Positions 61,135-64,000 of a stretch of DNA of 64,000 nt are shown here, in pieces. Origin of the DNA: Taeniopygia guttata (Eukaryota > Chordata > Aves > Passeriformes > Estrildidae); contig NC_133027.1 in NCBI RefSeq assembly GCF_048771995.1, positions 59,643,501 to 59,707,500 on the forward strand, in the 5' to 3' direction. How positions within the stretch are numbered: the first letter of the stretch is position 1; each line of letters starts with the position of its first letter. The position numbers and the translations under genes were made by a program. The notes below the pieces were generated by a model, which searched no databases, was not told the origin of the DNA, and worked only from the letters and a program-made list of their open reading frames with translations.

Positions 61135-64000
61135 TGGTAATTCATGGTAGCTTCCCTTGAGGGTTAGCAAATAGTGACAGTCTAAGAAGCATGCTGAATT
61201 TTGTGTACATTGTAGCAAAACCTAGCACTGACAGGGGGAACACTAACATACAGAATAATATCTTTGTCTTGGTATTTGTGTTAAAGAATGGCTTTCAACT
61301 TGTTATAGCAACCTTTGACTTCCCATAGGAGATCTAAAGCCCAATTAATACAGTGAGAGTAGTTAATCGAGGAAGCCCAAGCTTCACCTCAAGCCCACCG
61401 GCAAGGGGTCACGCTAAGGTTAAATGATAAAATTGAAGAGAAATTGTAACATTTCACTGAATGACACAAATTTTCATCCTATCAATGATTTGATACATCC
61501 CATCAATCTTAAAGCCCATCTGAAAAACAAGAGTGGAATCCAAACATTTCAATTAGGAGAATGAACACGTCAGTGTCAGGAGAACTGCTAGGAGGGAAAA
61601 AATACCCAGCAGATTTAGAAGACCACCACTGAGAGAGAAAATTCAACCACTGGGGAAGGAATAAAACTGTGATGGGCTGTTGGGGTGTATATTAAAGGAA
61701 GATCTCACGATATTTCTTCAGAATTTCACTTCTAGCACATAGTAAGAATACCTGTGGTTTCAGGATAGAATTAATTTTCGGTTTACCAAATGGGGTTTGC
61801 TTTTTAAAGCTTCCCTCTGGAGCTCTTAAAGAAAGGTGCAGAACCATCTTTAAGTACATCTTCACCAGCACTAGAAGAGGATCTTTTCTGGTCCTAAATC
61901 CATAGAGAGGATTTGCATGCTTGTGTGCATCTGTGCATTCATCATCCATTCAAGAACAGTCAGAATTGTGTATAACACCATGAGAATTACAAAAGTTGAC
62001 AAAACAATTTAAGATTACAGCACATTAAAAACTAATAAAACCCTAACTGCTCCTCTGATATTTTAAATGGATTTGAGGCTATGAGTGTTTGTTCCACCTG
62101 GAAGTCTGAGGAAAAAATTCTGTTTAAAACTATGGAAATGGATAGCTTTGATCCAAAGCATAGATATAATTTTGTGTATAGGCATATTGAATTCTCCCCA
62201 AAGACAGACCCTTTGGAAAGAGATGTATGCATACAGGAACAATTTATTTGCTTGCAAGATATTTGGGGCATGGAGATTGAAAAGGCTGTCAGCTGCCTTT
62301 AGTGATACTACTTATGCTTTCCACTACCTCTTTTATTTTTCCTCAATTTTTCTCTCCCTCCTCCCACTTACCAGGGACTTTCCCATACTTTAATAATCTC
62401 ACTGTATATCTTTCTTTTGGAGAAGACCAATTAGAGCACAATTTGAGTTTAGAGTGCCGCAACTGAAGAACTTCCTGTTGGCAAGGAGTACTGCAGACGA
62501 TGTGGCATAACCAGATTTGCAGGAGCAGCCTGTCTTGCTCACAGACAGTCCCTGACTTACCACTGGAGATTTCCCATTTGCTGTGTGACTGGCAGAGAAG
62601 ACTGACCTCTCCTTGGATACATCAAACAGAACACATGTCCTCCTGGGGCTTGTGCTGGCTCAAGCAGCTACAATATTTTCAGCTTTTCTGATCTGAAGCA
62701 GTCACAGATAAATTGCTTGCCAGCTTGCCAAACTGGTTTAGAACTGGGAGTAGGAAACTAGACATCCATCTTTTACACCAGTCTTTAAAAAGTCCAAAGA
62801 ATAATTTGATGCATATTTTTTTTCTGATGTAAACAAACAGAAAAGGTTTTATTTCAGTTTTGCACATAGATACATGCAGGCCACTTAGGGAGGGGGAAAA
62901 AAATCCCCAATTTTTTTGTGAGGATAGATATTTTCAAAAACTTAATTAATCAACATTTATAAATAATAATTAGACTGACTATTCAAAGTTAAACTGAAGT
63001 GACATAAATAATAATGATACAGTAAAAAGAGATACATATCTAAATATCAACATTATCATGGTAAGAACAATATTTTCGATAGAGCATATATTTGGGAAAG
63101 AATGGGGGGTTTCCATAATGACATGAAAAAAAGAGTAAAATTGTCTTGTTCTTCCCCACTGAACAGTTTATTTAGTATTAGATCAACTTTTGCGTAGGAT
63201 AATATGCTTAGAAGAATGTACATGAGAAAGGTGCATAAGATCCATTTTCTGTATCCTTTTCTAGAACTGGTCCGAACATTTCAATGAGACCAAAGCATCT
63301 AATAGCCTAAGTTATTTCTAAACATGAGATAGTAATGCTTTTAGTATGTAGATGCAGTGATTTAATAGTTTTCTAGTCAGAATTTATCCAACACGTATCC
63401 TATTTTTGGAATGGCGGGAAAGCAAAAGAAAATTAAAAATAATCACCATCTTCTGTTAGATGAGATATATCTCTGAAGACCTTTCTACTTAGGAAATGTA
63501 CTCAGAGCACCAACTTTTGTCACTATCTCATGAAATAGCAAAGCTGTTGACTGGGAGGTGTCAAGTTGTTACACATCAGCTTTTTGATAGAGAAGAATTC
63601 ATTTATATGTAGCCTGGGAGGCTTCTAGCTGTTTGTTTGTTTTATATACTATTGAATTGCTTTTCACAGAAAGTGGTCACAAGTATGTTTGACAGATGTC
63701 TTATCACCATTTGTTTCTATTCTAACACAGTTCTTAATCTTTGTTTTTCAGGCAGTCCTTCTTCCCATAATCACAGCCAGAACATCTGCACACTGGTTTA
63801 AGCAAGCAATTTTCTCTTATTAGGGAGTATAGAAAGCAAACTACTGCATTCTAGGAAGCATCTAGGAAGCATTCTAGCAAACTACTGCATTCTACTTCAT
63901 TAAAAGGCTATGGATATATGATTTATGCAGAAAGACCGAAGAAGAGTTTGAAAAATTCAAGATTTGGTGTCAATAGTTTCAGTCCCATCTGGTGATTCCT
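59381..64000. other. Intergenic DNA downstream of VIP, no gene seen
   Basis: AT-rich DNA. By human synteny FBXO5 should follow on the minus strand, but no exon resembling it was recognised. The overlapping open frames at about 62.03-62.39 kb have no splice context and match nothing known. Short local duplications occur at 63836-63893, where gcaaactactgcattct appears twice. Confidence 0.5.
61089..61131. repeat. (TA)n-(CA)n dinucleotide microsatellite
   Basis: A short TA run passes into about 13 CA units ending at 61131. It is a typical vertebrate dinucleotide microsatellite about 1.75 kb beyond the VIP poly(A) site. Confidence 0.97.

Noticed and set aside
62032-62393. Overlapping open frames on both strands as an FBXO5 or unknown exon
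   Set aside because: One frame looks mildly protein-like, but it has no flanking acceptor and donor that fit and matches no part of FBXO5 that I remember.

Overview
The window is vertebrate nuclear DNA, almost certainly from a bird and probably a non-galliform (neoavian) one. The evidence is long introns, low gene density, CR1 LINE fragments with avian-type 3' ends, avian-like LTRs, and a VIP precursor whose PHI and VIP peptides match the avian forms I know. It carries two recognisable protein-coding genes, both on the + strand: MYCT1 (Myc target 1) and VIP (preprovasoactive intestinal peptide). They are also adjacent on human chromosome 6q25, so this is conserved synteny. Nothing prokaryotic or phage-like and no CRISPR is present.

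Layout. 1-13.9 kb is intergenic: an old minus-strand CR1 copy at 396-1521, a near-perfect 34-bp-stem hairpin at 7049-7123, a plus-strand CR1 3' end at 11949-12149, and no gene. MYCT1 has a short coding exon 1 (14096-14147), a ~21 kb intron and a large coding exon 2 (35234-35766), giving 194 residues. Its 3' UTR probably ends near 36.96 kb or 38.4 kb. The intron holds a CR1 fragment, an LTR-like segment and simple repeats. The MYCT1-VIP interval contains a ~257 bp GAAA microsatellite, a solo ERV-type LTR (42199-42779), a second probable LTR on the other strand (46212-46613) and two GC-rich CpG-island-like blocks (about 50.38-50.72 kb and 51.36-53.46 kb). The second block contains the VIP promoter with a CRE and a TATA box.

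VIP has seven exons between about 52372 and 59380. Exon 1 is 5' UTR. Exon 2 encodes the signal peptide, exon 3 the N-terminal propeptide, exon 4 PHI, exon 5 VIP, exon 6 a long acidic C-terminal peptide, and exon 7 two residues, the stop and the 3' UTR. The spliced reading frame is 597 nt (198 residues plus stop), and every junction has GT-AG ends and joins in frame. From 59.4 kb to the end I see only AT-rich intergenic DNA with a CA microsatellite.

I found no new multi-gene system. The observations most worth checking are the hairpin at 7049-7123, the missing amidation glycine after PHI, the weak exon 5 splice donor of VIP, and the separate CpG-island-like block 1.6 kb upstream of the VIP promoter. 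Exon coordinates come from reading splice sites and frames by eye. UTR ends, island borders and LTR borders are approximate.
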